In this document: piece after piece, positions 9,716 to 18,081 of the stretch
How positions within the stretch are numbered: position 1 is the stretch's first letter
Layout of the letters: each line of letters begins with the position of its first letter
The notes under the pieces: generated by a model
Databases searched by the model: none
Told to the model about the DNA's origin: nothing
Seen by the model: the letters and a program-made list of their open reading frames with translations, nothing else
Source: Flavobacterium ammoniigenes
Lineage (GTDB): Bacteria; Bacteroidota; Bacteroidia; Flavobacteriales; Flavobacteriaceae
Assembly: GCF_020886055.1 (NCBI RefSeq)
Contig: NZ_AP025184.1
Span: forward strand, 1,488,001 to 1,552,000
DNA length: 64,000 nt
Reading direction: 5' to 3'
Program-made: the position numbers and the translations under genes

Positions 9716-10282
9716 TTAGAATTTCAAGTTTACATCTAATTCAAATTCGTCAGCAATAGCTTTATCTCCGATAGAAGTAAAGAAAGTTCCAGAACCGTAT
9801 TTGATATCGTATTTCGTTCTGTCAACCATGAATTTAGTTGAAGCAGCGTTAGCAGTTGTAGCTAAGTCAAAAGTTACAGGGCTTGTAATTCCTTTGATAG
9901 TTAAGTCTGCAGTTACAGTAAATACGTTAGCTGATTTTACAGCAACCTTTTTGAAAACTAATTTAGCAGTTGGAAATTTGTCAGTTCCAAAGAAATCATC
10001 AGCTTTTAAATGACCGTTTAATTTTCCTAACCATTCTCCTGTTAAATCAGTAGCAGTTAAAGAAGTCATGTCTACTGTAAAGTTTCCACCAGCAACTTTT
10101 TTCCCTTTGAAAACTAAAGCACCATCTTTAAAGTTAACCGTTCCATTGTGTTGTCCAGTTACTTTTTTCCCTAACCAGTTGATTGAACTTTTTGCAGCGT
10201 CAATTTTTTTAGTTTGAGCTGATACTGATACTGTAGCAAATGCTACTACTAATGCTAATGCAATTGATTTTAAATTTTTCAT
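9716..10282 (-). CDS. YceI-family periplasmic lipid-binding protein
   Basis: A 188-residue protein with a signal peptide (ending VSVSAQ) and a YceI beta-barrel: INWLGKKVTGQHNGTVNFKDG, GNFTVDMTSLTATDL, LNGHLKADDFFGTDKFPTAK, TIKGITSPVTFDL and a final DEFELDVNLKF strand. YceI proteins are lipocalin-like barrels that bind isoprenoid quinones or similar amphiphiles. A frame runs on upstream, but the ATG at MKNLKSIALA with its signal peptide is the right start. It is the last gene of an operon with the nitroreductase (25 bp gap) and MarR regulator. The pairing with a flavin reductase suggests a quinone or redox-stress role, which is inference. Confidence 0.94.
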   Translation of the reverse strand: MKNLKSIALALVVAFATVSVSAQTKKIDAAKSSINWLGKKVTGQHNGTVNFKDGALVFKGKKVAGGNFTVDMTSLTATDLTGEWLGKLNGHLKADDFFGTDKFPTAKLVFKKVAVKSANVFTVTADLTIKGITSPVTFDLATTANAASTKFMVDRTKYDIKYGSGTFFTSIGDKAIADEFELDVNLKF

Positions 10283-10307
10283 TTGTTTTAAATTTTGATT
10301 GTTAATA

Positions 10308-10940
10308 TTAAAGTGTGATAAATAATTTGTCGTTTGATTTTCTAACTTTTTTGTAATGCTGTGTAGCGTCTTCTTCATGTCTGTAGCCAATAGGCGCTAA
10401 TAAACTTGCATTCAAACCTAGTTTATCTAAACCTAAGATTTCATTTACTTGAGCAGGAATAAAACCTTCCATAGGCGTAACGTCTATTTTAAGTTCAGCG
10501 GCAGCATTTAATAAATTTCCCAAAGCTAAATAGGTTTGTTTTGAAGTCCAAATGTTTCTTACTTCTTCTGGCAACCCCGTGATGTTTCCTTTCATATAGT
10601 CCACATATCCTTGAATGGCTTCTAATGGTAATTCTCTCGTTTTGCAAATTGTTGATGCAAATTGATCAATTCCAGCTTCACCGAAATTCAATTCGTTAGC
10701 AAAAACCAATAAGTGTGAGGCATCTGCTACTTGTGCTTGTCCATAAGAAGCGGCAACTAATTTTGCTCTTAATTCTGGGTTTTCTACAATGAAAACTTTA
10801 TACGGTTGCAAACCATAAGAAGAAGTACTCAAGCGAATTGCTTCTTTCAAAAAAGCTAAATCAGCTGCTGAGATTTTTTTTGTAGCATCAAATTTCTTGG
10901 TAGCGTATCTCCAATTCTGGTTTTCTAAAAATGTACTCAT
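10308..10940 (-). CDS. NAD(P)H-dependent nitroreductase-family oxidoreductase
   Basis: A 210-residue FMN enzyme of the NfsB/nitroreductase fold: RYATKKFDATKKIS at the N-terminus (phosphate-binding Arg/Lys), RLSTSSYGLQPYKVFIVENPELR (FMN and substrate loop), QTYLALGNLLNAAAELKIDVTPMEGF in the dimer helix region and an RHEEDATQHYKKVRK tail. It would reduce quinones or nitro compounds by two electrons. It sits 15 bp after the MarR gene and 25 bp before YceI, all on the minus strand, so its expression is probably controlled by the MarR operators at 11427-11480. The physiological substrate is not known. Confidence 0.93.
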   Translation of the reverse strand: MSTFLENQNWRYATKKFDATKKISAADLAFLKEAIRLSTSSYGLQPYKVFIVENPELRAKLVAASYGQAQVADASHLLVFANELNFGEAGIDQFASTICKTRELPLEAIQGYVDYMKGNITGLPEEVRNIWTSKQTYLALGNLLNAAAELKIDVTPMEGFIPAQVNEILGLDKLGLNASLLAPIGYRHEEDATQHYKKVRKSNDKLFITL

Positions 10941-10955
10941 AGTATTAATTATTGT

Positions 10956-11411
10956 TTATTGATTTCTAAATTTTTCTAATAATTCATTTAATTGTAGTTG
11001 TTCTTCCTCTGATAATTTTTGAGAATAGGACTCTTCGTGTAATTTAACTTTAGGTTCTAATTCATTTAAAAGAGCCAAACCTTTTAGGGTGATGGTAACC
11101 TCTATTTTTCTTCGATTGTCAGGACATACTTCGCGTGTTACCAATTCTTTTAGCAACAATTTATCTACTAATCGGGTAGTGTTGCTGGTTTTGGCTAACA
11201 TTCGCTCTTGAATGACAAACATATTGGTTGGATTTCCTTTTTGTCCTCTTAAAATACGAAGTACATTAAATTGTTCAGATGAAATATCAAAGGGCTTCAA
11301 TATTTCGTTAAAACTTTCTGCAATTATGTTTTGAGTATACATAATATTCATGATAATTTTTTTAGAATTATCCATGGGTACAGTAGATTTTAAAATGTCT
11401 TCAATCTTCAT
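10956..11411 (-). CDS. MarR-family transcriptional regulator
   Basis: A 151-residue winged-helix protein: N-terminal dimer helix, the recognition region NMFVIQERMLAKTSNTTRLVDKLLLKELV, the wing VCPDNRRKIEVTITLKGLALL, and a C-terminal dimer helix ending EKFRNQ. It is the first gene of the operon with the nitroreductase and YceI genes. Two perfect palindromes sharing the core ATTTGTA-N2-TACAAAT lie 16-70 bases upstream of its start codon and are the obvious operators, so it most likely represses its own operon until a phenolic, quinone or oxidant ligand releases it. The ligand is inferred from family behaviour only. Confidence 0.95.
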   Translation of the reverse strand: MKIEDILKSTVPMDNSKKIIMNIMYTQNIIAESFNEILKPFDISSEQFNVLRILRGQKGNPTNMFVIQERMLAKTSNTTRLVDKLLLKELVTREVCPDNRRKIEVTITLKGLALLNELEPKVKLHEESYSQKLSEEEQLQLNELLEKFRNQ

Positions 11412-11426
11412 ATTTGTTGCTACGTA

Positions 11427-11442
11427 ATTTGTAGGTACAAAT
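11427..11442. promoter_or_regulatory. MarR operator, proximal palindrome
   Basis: ATTTGTA-GG-TACAAAT, a perfect inverted repeat with 7-bp arms, centred at 11434.5 and 16 bases upstream of the MarR start codon. It shares its core with the larger palindrome centred exactly 30 bp away. Confidence 0.8.
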
Positions 11443-11448
11443 ATACTG

Positions 11449-11480
11449 TAATTTTTATTTGTATATACAAATAAAAATTA
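11449..11480. promoter_or_regulatory. MarR operator, distal 32-bp perfect palindrome
   Basis: A perfect 32-bp palindrome with core ATTTGTATATACAAAT, extended on both sides by TAATTTTT / AAAAATTA. Its centre (11464.5) is exactly 30 bp, about three helix turns, from the proximal operator, so two MarR dimers could bind on the same DNA face. Confidence 0.82.
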
Positions 11481-11521
11481 TTTTTTTTGTAAAAATTTTA
11501 TATAAGTTGATTCAATACGTT

Positions 11522-12262
11522 TTATTTCCAGTTTAATTGTAAGGCAAAACAGTTTTTGTCTTCTTTTGTAATACTAAAAATACTGGTGCTAGATTCTGTA
11601 TTTTCATGAATAATCACTGCGTCATTTAATGAAAGTTCTTTCATAAAATTCATTTCGAAACTATCAATTTCTTGGTTCAAAATTTTGGTTTCGTCGGCTA
11701 GATCCAAACACCATTCTAAATATTTGACATTGTTGGCATGATTGACAATGTCCAAATCGGAGAGACGAACCGTTTTTTCAAAGACCATTTCTTTGTCGTG
11801 ATTCAAGTTTATTTTAGAAAAAGTAGCTTGTGTTGCCTTATTATCCGGAAATAATTCGAAATGTTCATAAGGCAAAGCCAAAGCTTCGGGGCGACGAAGT
11901 TCGGTATTGAAAACCGCCCAAAAGGTTTCAGATCCTACGATTTTTTTTCCATTAACATACATTTCTAAAGCACGAACCGAGCGGGAGTTTTCTAACGAAT
12001 TAATCCAAGTCTTTACTGTAACTACATCGCGCCATTTAGGCAATTTATTAACTTCGACACGCATTCTACTCAACACCCAAGCTTGGTGAAACTCCTGCAT
12101 ATCAGTAAAACTAATTCCGCCAATTTCAGAATGGGCTGCAGCAGTCATTTGCAATAAATTACACAATTCGGTGTATTTCAAATAGCCGTTAGGCGCACAT
12201 TGAGTGAAATTAATTTCCCAGTCTTTGCTTAAAACAGATGTAAAATTTGGAGCGATTGGCAT
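11522..12262 (-). CDS. Acyl-ACP thioesterase
   Basis: A 246-residue double hotdog protein of the FatA/acyl-ACP thioesterase family: WEINFTQCAPNGYLKYTELCNLLQ, WVLSRMRVEVNKLPKWRDVVTVKTWI and FWAVFNTELRRPEALALP in the first domain; VRLSDLDIVNHANNVKYLEWCLD in the second, which carries the usual catalytic Asp/Asn/His group (DIVNHANN). It releases fatty acids from acyl carrier protein in the cytosol. It lies 7 bp after miaA on the same strand and could be co-transcribed with it, although the functions are unrelated. Confidence 0.92.
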   Translation of the reverse strand: MPIAPNFTSVLSKDWEINFTQCAPNGYLKYTELCNLLQMTAAAHSEIGGISFTDMQEFHQAWVLSRMRVEVNKLPKWRDVVTVKTWINSLENSRSVRALEMYVNGKKIVGSETFWAVFNTELRRPEALALPYEHFELFPDNKATQATFSKINLNHDKEMVFEKTVRLSDLDIVNHANNVKYLEWCLDLADETKILNQEIDSFEMNFMKELSLNDAVIIHENTESSTSIFSITKEDKNCFALQLNWK

Positions 12263-12269
12263 AAAAAAA

Positions 12270-13199
12270 TTATGAATTATAAATTATGTTTGATTGGATA
12301 TAATTGATAATTGTTTTTCTATCGGTTTCAAAGTCAAACCATTGGGCATTTTCAGTTCTTTTAAACCAGGTCAATTGGCGTTTGGAAAATCGGCGCGTGT
12401 TCTTTTTGATTTCTTCAATAGCAAAGTCCAATGTACTTTCACCATCAAAATGCGCAAACAATTCGCGATAGCCCACGGTTTGTAAGGCGTTTAATTCTTT
12501 GTGTGGATATAATTTTTCGGCTTCCGCCAAAAGACCATCGTTTATCATGATATCCACTCGTTGATTGATTCGGTCATACATCACGCTTCGTTCGGCTTCC
12601 AAACCAATAATGATAGGCGTAAAATTCCGATTGTTTTTTGCTTGATTTAAGAAAGAGGAGTAAGGTTTTCCGGTACCAATACAGACTTCTACAAATCGCA
12701 TCATGCGTTGCGGATTTTGTAGTGTTTGCGGATTTTCCAAACTTATTTTTTTAAAATAGTTGGAATCCAAAAGGGCTAATTGATCTTGTAAATACGAAAT
12801 TCCATGTTGCTCGTACTTTGTATTTACTTCTTCACGAACTGAAGTATCAATATCAGGAAAAGAATCAAACCCTTTTAGAATGGCATCGACATACAAACCA
12901 GAGCCTCCTACCAAAATAGCAAAATCATTGGTTTTAAATAATTCGTTGAGTTTTGGAATGGCCTCTTTTTCAAAATCACCAACGCTATAGTTTTCAAAAA
13001 TGGATTTGTTCTGAATGAAATGGTGAGGTGCAGCAGCTAATTCTAGATCCGTTGGAACGGCGGTGCCTATGCGCATTTCTTTAAAAAACTGTCGGCTGTC
13101 ACAGGAAATAATCTCACATTGAAATTCTTGTGCCAAAGCAATGCTTAAGGAAGTTTTTCCTATAGCAGTAGGTCCAATGATGGTAATGAGGTATTTCAT
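12270..13199 (-). CDS. miaA: tRNA dimethylallyltransferase MiaA
   Basis: A 309-residue enzyme adding the dimethylallyl group to N6 of A37 in tRNAs reading UNN codons. P-loop GPTAIGKTS near residues 9-17, the substrate block CDSRQFFKEMRIGTAVPTDLE, HHFIQNKS, LVGGSGLYVDAILKG, NPQRMMRFVEV and the C-terminal TRRFSKRQLTWFKR are all in place. Normal length. It is followed after 7 bp by the thioesterase gene. A mobile-like repeat lies just upstream, between it and the exonuclease gene. Confidence 0.97.
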   Translation of the reverse strand: MKYLITIIGPTAIGKTSLSIALAQEFQCEIISCDSRQFFKEMRIGTAVPTDLELAAAPHHFIQNKSIFENYSVGDFEKEAIPKLNELFKTNDFAILVGGSGLYVDAILKGFDSFPDIDTSVREEVNTKYEQHGISYLQDQLALLDSNYFKKISLENPQTLQNPQRMMRFVEVCIGTGKPYSSFLNQAKNNRNFTPIIIGLEAERSVMYDRINQRVDIMINDGLLAEAEKLYPHKELNALQTVGYRELFAHFDGESTLDFAIEEIKKNTRRFSKRQLTWFKRTENAQWFDFETDRKTIINYIQSNIIYNS

Positions 13200-13219
13200 C
13201 TGCGAATTCTAAACGTGTT

Positions 13220-13289
13220 CTAGCCCCGATTGTAGTGAAAATCCTTTGCTTTAGAGCAAAGATTGTAACGGAAAGCGGGAATAGCTCCT
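13220..13289. repeat. REP-like intergenic hairpin repeat (Bacteroidota type)
   Basis: A ~70-base element starting CTAGCCCCGATTGTAGTGAA and ending AGCGGGAATAGCTCCT. Inside, positions 13240-13264 form a 10-bp hairpin (AATC-TTTGCT / AGCAAAGATT, one bulged C, loop TTAG), and an outer CCCG/CGGG can close it. This matches, as I recall it, a dispersed hairpin repeat common between genes in Flavobacterium and related genomes. It is the only copy in the window. It could work as a transcript-end structure or be a non-autonomous mobile repeat. Confidence 0.7.
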
Positions 13290-13295
13290 AATAAA

Positions 13296-14657
13296 TTAAA
13301 ACGAAATTACTTTTAGCGATTTACTTTTCCTAATTTGTCCTTGAATAATTGTTTTGGCATCGCGGTTGTGTTGCATAGGAATCAAAATATTTTTTAAGAC
13401 GTCAATGTTGGTCACTTGATAATTCAAATCGTAAAACGCATAGCCTTTGTAAATGCCATTTTCAATAAGCACAACGGAACGTTCGTTAATGTTTCGGCCA
13501 CGGTCAAGTATCACGATATTTTTGTTTTCGAAACTATTTTCGGTAATGAATTTTTGAACTCGTGCATTGTATTCTTCAGGGGTGATTTTGCCAATACAAG
13601 CGCCATCACATTCTTTGATTTTGTATTGAAAACAGTCGGCATTGGTTTGGTATAAACCCGTTAATTTTTGGCACAAATGGTACTTTTCGGTAATGCGAAA
13701 AAGGGCATTTTTACCTTCTTGTAAAGTGGTAAAAGAGGTGATTTCTTTTTTGCGACCGTCGACTTTTTGGAGTCTCAAATTCAAGTAACCACTGCTGTCT
13801 TTTTCAGTATACAAAGCCCATTCAAAGATACTTTTGCGTTGGGCACGATTATAAACGGGCTTATTGATTTTGATTTCTTCGCTTTCTTTTAAAAGCGCAA
13901 TCAATTCGCTACCCGTTTCTTCGGGAGTAACCGAATAAACTTCTCGTTGTATTTTTTTAGACTTGGTTGAAGTTCCTGTAAAATGCTGGTTGATTCGCTT
14001 TTTAATGTTGCGGCTTTTGCCAATGTAAATTAAATCGCCTTTTTCGTTATGAATGTAATATATTCCTGTTTTGGAAGGTAAATGTTCTACTATATCCAAC
14101 AATTTTGGCGCAATTCCTTTTTGAATTTCCTGTTTGATATAGTCGTTTAATATTTGCTTTTCTACATCTTTTTCCAAAAGCATTTTGAACAATTTGGTGG
14201 TTGCTATGGCATCGCCACTAGCTCGGTGTCGGTCGGACATTGGAATACCCAAGGCACGAACTAATTTACCTAAACTGTAAGAAGGTTGGTCCGGAATTAA
14301 TTTTTTAGACAATTCTACGGTACACAATGTTTTGGCTTGAAAATCATAGCCTAGACGTTTGAATTCGGTTCGTAAAATTCGGTAGTCAAAGGAGGCATTG
14401 TGTGCCACGATGATACAATCAGAAGTGATCTCGATAATGCGTTTGGCCACTTCAAAAAATTTGGGTGCCGAACGCAACATGGCGTTATTAATTCCTGTCA
14501 ATTTGACCACAAAAGGCTGAATGGGTATTTCGGGATTGACTAAACTGATGAATTGATCCACCACCTCGTGACCATCAAATTTGTAAATGGCGATTTCGGT
14601 AATTCCTTCTTCGTTGAATTGACCTCCGGTAGTTTCTATGTCAAGTATACAGTACAA
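13296..14657 (-). CDS. DnaQ-like exonuclease fused to GIY-YIG nuclease (UvrC N-terminal-like)
   Basis: A 453-residue two-nuclease protein. Residues 1-165 are a DEDDh 3'-5' exonuclease (LDIETTGG at 5-12, HNASFDYRIL, HRASGDAIAT). Around residues 200-235 comes a GIY-YIG domain (KTGIYYIHNEKGDLIYIGKS, then NIKKRINQHF), followed by a UvrC-like cysteine segment (CQKLTGL, DCFQYKIKECDGACIGKITPE). The combination resembles bacterial exonuclease/Cho-type fusions and suggests nucleotide excision or repair. It starts with TTG: the codon just upstream is a stop, and the exonuclease motif begins three residues in, so no other start is possible. Confidence 0.92.
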   Translation of the reverse strand: MYCILDIETTGGQFNEEGITEIAIYKFDGHEVVDQFISLVNPEIPIQPFVVKLTGINNAMLRSAPKFFEVAKRIIEITSDCIIVAHNASFDYRILRTEFKRLGYDFQAKTLCTVELSKKLIPDQPSYSLGKLVRALGIPMSDRHRASGDAIATTKLFKMLLEKDVEKQILNDYIKQEIQKGIAPKLLDIVEHLPSKTGIYYIHNEKGDLIYIGKSRNIKKRINQHFTGTSTKSKKIQREVYSVTPEETGSELIALLKESEEIKINKPVYNRAQRKSIFEWALYTEKDSSGYLNLRLQKVDGRKKEITSFTTLQEGKNALFRITEKYHLCQKLTGLYQTNADCFQYKIKECDGACIGKITPEEYNARVQKFITENSFENKNIVILDRGRNINERSVVLIENGIYKGYAFYDLNYQVTNIDVLKNILIPMQHNRDAKTIIQGQIRKSKSLKVISF

Positions 14658-14727
14658 ATTAGTAGGCAGTGTTCAGTTGATTAGTATTGATTCATTGCTA
14701 AGTAGGAAGCAATTTCTTTTTTGTTAT

Positions 14728-15393
14728 TTATCTTCCTCCAAAGATACTACTTCCAATACGAACCATGGTGCTGCCACATTTGATGGCGAGTTGATAGTCA
14801 CCTGACATGCCCATGGAGAGTGTATTCAGTTGGCAGTTTTTAGTATTCAGATTCGAATACGAATCAAAAATGGTTTTCAAACGACTGAATTCTTTTTCTA
14901 CTTGAGCTGTATTGTTCGTAAAGGTTGCCATTCCCATGAGTCCCACAATTCGGATGTGGTTCATTTCATTTTTCTCTTCTTGAATGAATTCAAAAATTGT
15001 TTCTAATTCTTTTTCGTCCAAACCAAATTTGGATTCCTCTTCAGCGATATAGATTTGTAATAAACAATCAATGATTCGGCTGTTTTTTTGGGCTTGTTTG
15101 TTGATTTCTTGTAATAATTTTAAACTATCCACACCATGAATCAAACTCACAAAAGGCGCCATGTATTTTACCTTGTTGGTTTGAACATGTCCAATCATAT
15201 GCCATTGAATGTCCTTGGGCATGGCTTCCCATTTTTCGGTCATTTCTTGGATTTTGTTTTCACCAAAAATACGCTGACCCGCTTCATATGCCTCCATTAA
15301 ATCGGAAACGGGTTTGGTTTTGGAAACCGCAACCAAAGTCACTTTTTCAGGAAGGGATGCTTGGATAGATCGTAAATTATTTTGAATTGACAT
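14728..15393 (-). CDS. yggS: YggS/PROSC-family PLP homeostasis protein
   Basis: A 221-residue single-domain PLP-binding barrel. The cofactor lysine is K25 in LVAVSKTKP; other family blocks are GENKIQEMTEKWE, WHMIGHVQTNKVK, IHGVDSLKLLQEI, ESKFGLDEKEL, GLMGMATF and LSMGMSGDYQLAIKCGSTMVRIGSSIFG. The family binds PLP without a known catalytic reaction and keeps vitamin B6 and amino acid pools balanced. It follows the 3-hydroxyacyl-CoA dehydrogenase gene by 14 bp on the same strand. Confidence 0.96.
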   Translation of the reverse strand: MSIQNNLRSIQASLPEKVTLVAVSKTKPVSDLMEAYEAGQRIFGENKIQEMTEKWEAMPKDIQWHMIGHVQTNKVKYMAPFVSLIHGVDSLKLLQEINKQAQKNSRIIDCLLQIYIAEEESKFGLDEKELETIFEFIQEEKNEMNHIRIVGLMGMATFTNNTAQVEKEFSRLKTIFDSYSNLNTKNCQLNTLSMGMSGDYQLAIKCGSTMVRIGSSIFGGR

Positions 15394-15407
15394 AGCTGTC
15401 TTTAGTA

Positions 15408-16295
15408 TTAAATGAATTGAGCGGATACTTTTTCAGCCTTTTTGCTTTCGGCATAATTATAAAAACCTTCTCCTGATTTTGCACCTAATTTTCCGGCACG
15501 AACCATATTGACTAACAAAGGACAAGGCGCGTATTTTGGATTTTTAAAACCATCATGCATCACGTTTAATATAGAAAGACATACATCAAGTCCGATAAAA
15601 TCGGCTAATTGTAAAGGTCCCATGGGATGTGCCATTCCTAATTTCATAACAGTGTCTATTTCATGAACGCCAGCTACTTTATTGTATAAGGTTTCGACCG
15701 CTTCATTGATCATGGGCATCAAAATTCTATTAGCAACAAATCCAGGATAATCATTGACTTCAACAGGTACCTTCCCTAATTTTTCCGAAAGATTCATGAT
15801 GATTTGAGTGACTTCATCGCTGGTGTTGTACCCTCGAATTACTTCTACTAATTGCATGATGGGCACTGGATTCATAAAGTGCATGCCTATTACTCGTTCT
15901 GGATGTGCTACTACAGCTCCAATTTGAGTGATAGAAATGGAAGAAGTATTCGTTGCTAATATCGTATTATGGGAACAAGATTCGTTGAGTTGTTTGAAAA
16001 TAGCCAATTTCAAATCGACATTTTCTGTAGCGGCTTCAATCACTAAATCAGCGCCAACTACTCCGTCTTTTAAGTCGGTATAGGTAATAATATTGGTGAT
16101 AGTTGTAGCAACATCTTCCTGCGAAATAGTTCCTTTGGCTAGCATTCGATTCAAATTAGACGCTATTGTGTCCATTCCTTTGTCCAAAGCCTTTTCAGAA
16201 ACATCAATCAATTTTACAGTAAAACCTTTTTGAGCAAAAGTATGGGCAATTCCGTTACCCATGGTACCAGCTCCAATTACAGCAATTGTTTTCAT
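15408..16295 (-). CDS. 3-hydroxybutyryl-CoA / 3-hydroxyacyl-CoA dehydrogenase
   Basis: A 295-residue NAD-dependent dehydrogenase. Rossmann motif GAGTMG at residues 8-13, VIEAATENVDLKLAIFKQL, TNTSSISIT, ERVIGMHFMNPVPIMQLVEVI (catalytic His with Glu) and a helical C-terminal dimer domain with GFVANRILMPMINEA and HPMGPLQLADFIGLD. It is the stand-alone short form (FadB2/Hbd/PaaH group), oxidising (S)-3-hydroxyacyl-CoA. It sits between the Gfo/Idh/MocA gene (7 bp) and yggS (14 bp) in a probable three-gene unit. Confidence 0.95.
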   Translation of the reverse strand: MKTIAVIGAGTMGNGIAHTFAQKGFTVKLIDVSEKALDKGMDTIASNLNRMLAKGTISQEDVATTITNIITYTDLKDGVVGADLVIEAATENVDLKLAIFKQLNESCSHNTILATNTSSISITQIGAVVAHPERVIGMHFMNPVPIMQLVEVIRGYNTSDEVTQIIMNLSEKLGKVPVEVNDYPGFVANRILMPMINEAVETLYNKVAGVHEIDTVMKLGMAHPMGPLQLADFIGLDVCLSILNVMHDGFKNPKYAPCPLLVNMVRAGKLGAKSGEGFYNYAESKKAEKVSAQFI

Positions 16296-16302
16296 TTGGT
16301 AC

Positions 16303-17271
16303 TTATTTATTTTCCATAGAATCTATAATCTGATAGGCCACACGCAAAGCGTTGGTTGCTTGTTCCAAAGTAACTACTGGTGTAGTGTCGTTAGTAATAG
16401 CATCAGCAAACGATTCTAATTCGTCTAAAATTGCGTTGTTTTGTTGCACTTCAGGATTAGAAAAATAAATTTGTTTTTTCACACCTTCAGCATTTTGTAA
16501 AATCATATCAAAGTCACCAGGAACCTCAGGAGCGTCTTTCATTTTGACTACCTCACATTTTTTTTCTAAGAAATCAACAGAGATATAAGCGTCTTTTTGA
16601 AAAAAACGTGTTTTGCGCATGTTCTTCATCGAAATTCGGCTGGAAGTCAAATTGGCTACACAACCATTTTCAAATTCGATTCGAGCATTGGCAATATCAG
16701 GAGTTTCACTAATTACTGAAACGCCACTAGCATGAATGTTTTTTACTTTTGAATTGACAACACTCAAAATAGCATCAATATCGTGGATCATTAAATCCAA
16801 AACTACAGGAACGTCAGTACCTCTTGGATTGAATTCAGCCAAACGATGTGTTTCAATAAACATCGGGTTTTCAATCATATTTTTAGTAGCAATAAAGGCA
16901 GGATTGAAACGTTCTACATGTCCTACTTGACCTTTTACTTTGTATTCATTGGCTAAAGCGATAATTTCTTCCGCTTCTTCAACAGTGGTAGCGATGGGTT
17001 TTTCGATAAACACATGTTTTCCTGATTTGATAGCAACTTTGGCACATTTGTAATGCGATAGTGTAGGAGTTACGATGTCAATAACATCTACAGCATGAAT
17101 TAATTTAGCAATTGTATCAAACTGTTTGTATCCAAACTCCGCAGCTATTTTCGCCCCGTTTTCTTGATTTTCATCATAAAAACCAACTAATTCGAATTTT
17201 TCCGATTGTTGCAACAAACGCAAATGTATCTTTCCTAGGTGACCAGCACCCAATACTCCAATTTTCAGCAT
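16303..17271 (-). CDS. Gfo/Idh/MocA-family NAD(P)-dependent oxidoreductase
   Basis: A 322-residue protein: N-terminal Rossmann domain (GVLGAGHLGKIHLRLL), DVIDIVTPTLSH, the family EKPIATTVEEAEEII motif with the conserved Lys, GHVERFNPAF, and an alpha/beta C-terminal domain with PVVLDLMIHDIDAIL providing the usual Asp/His. Such enzymes oxidise or reduce sugars and related alcohols; the substrate cannot be told from sequence. First gene of the unit running into the hydroxyacyl-CoA dehydrogenase and yggS. The divergent neighbour is pcm, and the ~140 bp between them should hold both promoters. Confidence 0.93.
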   Translation of the reverse strand: MLKIGVLGAGHLGKIHLRLLQQSEKFELVGFYDENQENGAKIAAEFGYKQFDTIAKLIHAVDVIDIVTPTLSHYKCAKVAIKSGKHVFIEKPIATTVEEAEEIIALANEYKVKGQVGHVERFNPAFIATKNMIENPMFIETHRLAEFNPRGTDVPVVLDLMIHDIDAILSVVNSKVKNIHASGVSVISETPDIANARIEFENGCVANLTSSRISMKNMRKTRFFQKDAYISVDFLEKKCEVVKMKDAPEVPGDFDMILQNAEGVKKQIYFSNPEVQQNNAILDELESFADAITNDTTPVVTLEQATNALRVAYQIIDSMENK

Positions 17272-17414
17272 AATAATGTAGTTTGGACAAAAATAGCAAT
17301 AAATTGGTGAATTAATTAGGCGATAAAGACAATTATTTGTTCCATTTATAATTAAATTTTGCTATTTGGAATTGGAATTTCTTTGTTACTTTTACCAAAA
17401 TTAAATCCCGAATT

Positions 17415-18056
17415 TTGAGAGACACTGCAAAACATCAAGGGCTTCGTAATCAATTAGTAAGCGTTTTAGAGCAAAAAGGTATTACGGATAAAAAGGTACT
17501 TGAGGCGATAAAAAAAGTGCCAAGACATTTGTTTTTGAATTCCAGTTTTGAAGATTACGCCTATCAAGACAAAGCATTTCCAATAGGTGCTGGTCAAACT
17601 ATTTCTCAGCCGTATACTGTTGCATTTCAATCCCAATTATTAGAAGTTCAAAAAGAACATAAAATTTTGGAAATAGGAACGGGATCGGGCTATCAAACCG
17701 CTGTTTTATGTGCTATGGGAGCCAAAGTATATACGATAGAACGCCAAATAGAATTGTTTAAAAAAACTTCGGTTTTATTACCAAAATTAGGTATTCGTCC
17801 TAAGTATTTTGCTTCGGGAGATGGATACAAAGGATTAGAAATTCACGGACCTTTTGACAGTATAATTGTTACTGCGGGTGCTCCAATTATTCCGAAACCA
17901 TTGATGGCACAATTAAAAATAGGAGGACGACTAGTTATCCCATTAGGTGAAGAAGTGCAAATAATGACACTATTGATCCGTAAAAATGAAACGCAATTTG
18001 AAAAACACGAATTGGGAGAATTTAAATTCGTTCCTCTTTTAGAAGATACTAATTAA
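17415..18056 (+). CDS. pcm: Protein-L-isoaspartate O-methyltransferase
   Basis: A 213-residue SAM enzyme repairing isoaspartyl residues in aged proteins. Blocks: VPRHLFL, YAYQDKAFPIGAGQTISQP, VLEIGTGSGYQTAVL-type motif I (here ILEIGTGSGYQTAVL), VYTIERQIELF, FDSIIVTAGAPIIPKPL and GGRLVIPLGE. The start is TTG (LRDTAKHQGLRNQLV): no ATG lies near, and related proteins begin with this same DTAKHQGLRNQL segment. TACTTTTA with a TTG about 20 bases upstream resembles the Bacteroidota promoter. Confidence 0.95.
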   Translation: MRDTAKHQGLRNQLVSVLEQKGITDKKVLEAIKKVPRHLFLNSSFEDYAYQDKAFPIGAGQTISQPYTVAFQSQLLEVQKEHKILEIGTGSGYQTAVLCAMGAKVYTIERQIELFKKTSVLLPKLGIRPKYFASGDGYKGLEIHGPFDSIIVTAGAPIIPKPLMAQLKIGGRLVIPLGEEVQIMTLLIRKNETQFEKHELGEFKFVPLLEDTN

Positions 18057-18081
18057 ATAATCCCATTGATTCGGTATTTTT

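Noticed and set aside
10283..10390. N-terminal extension of the YceI protein overlapping the nitroreductase gene
   Set aside because: The signal peptide begins at the ATG at 10282; the extension is the shadow of the upstream coding end.
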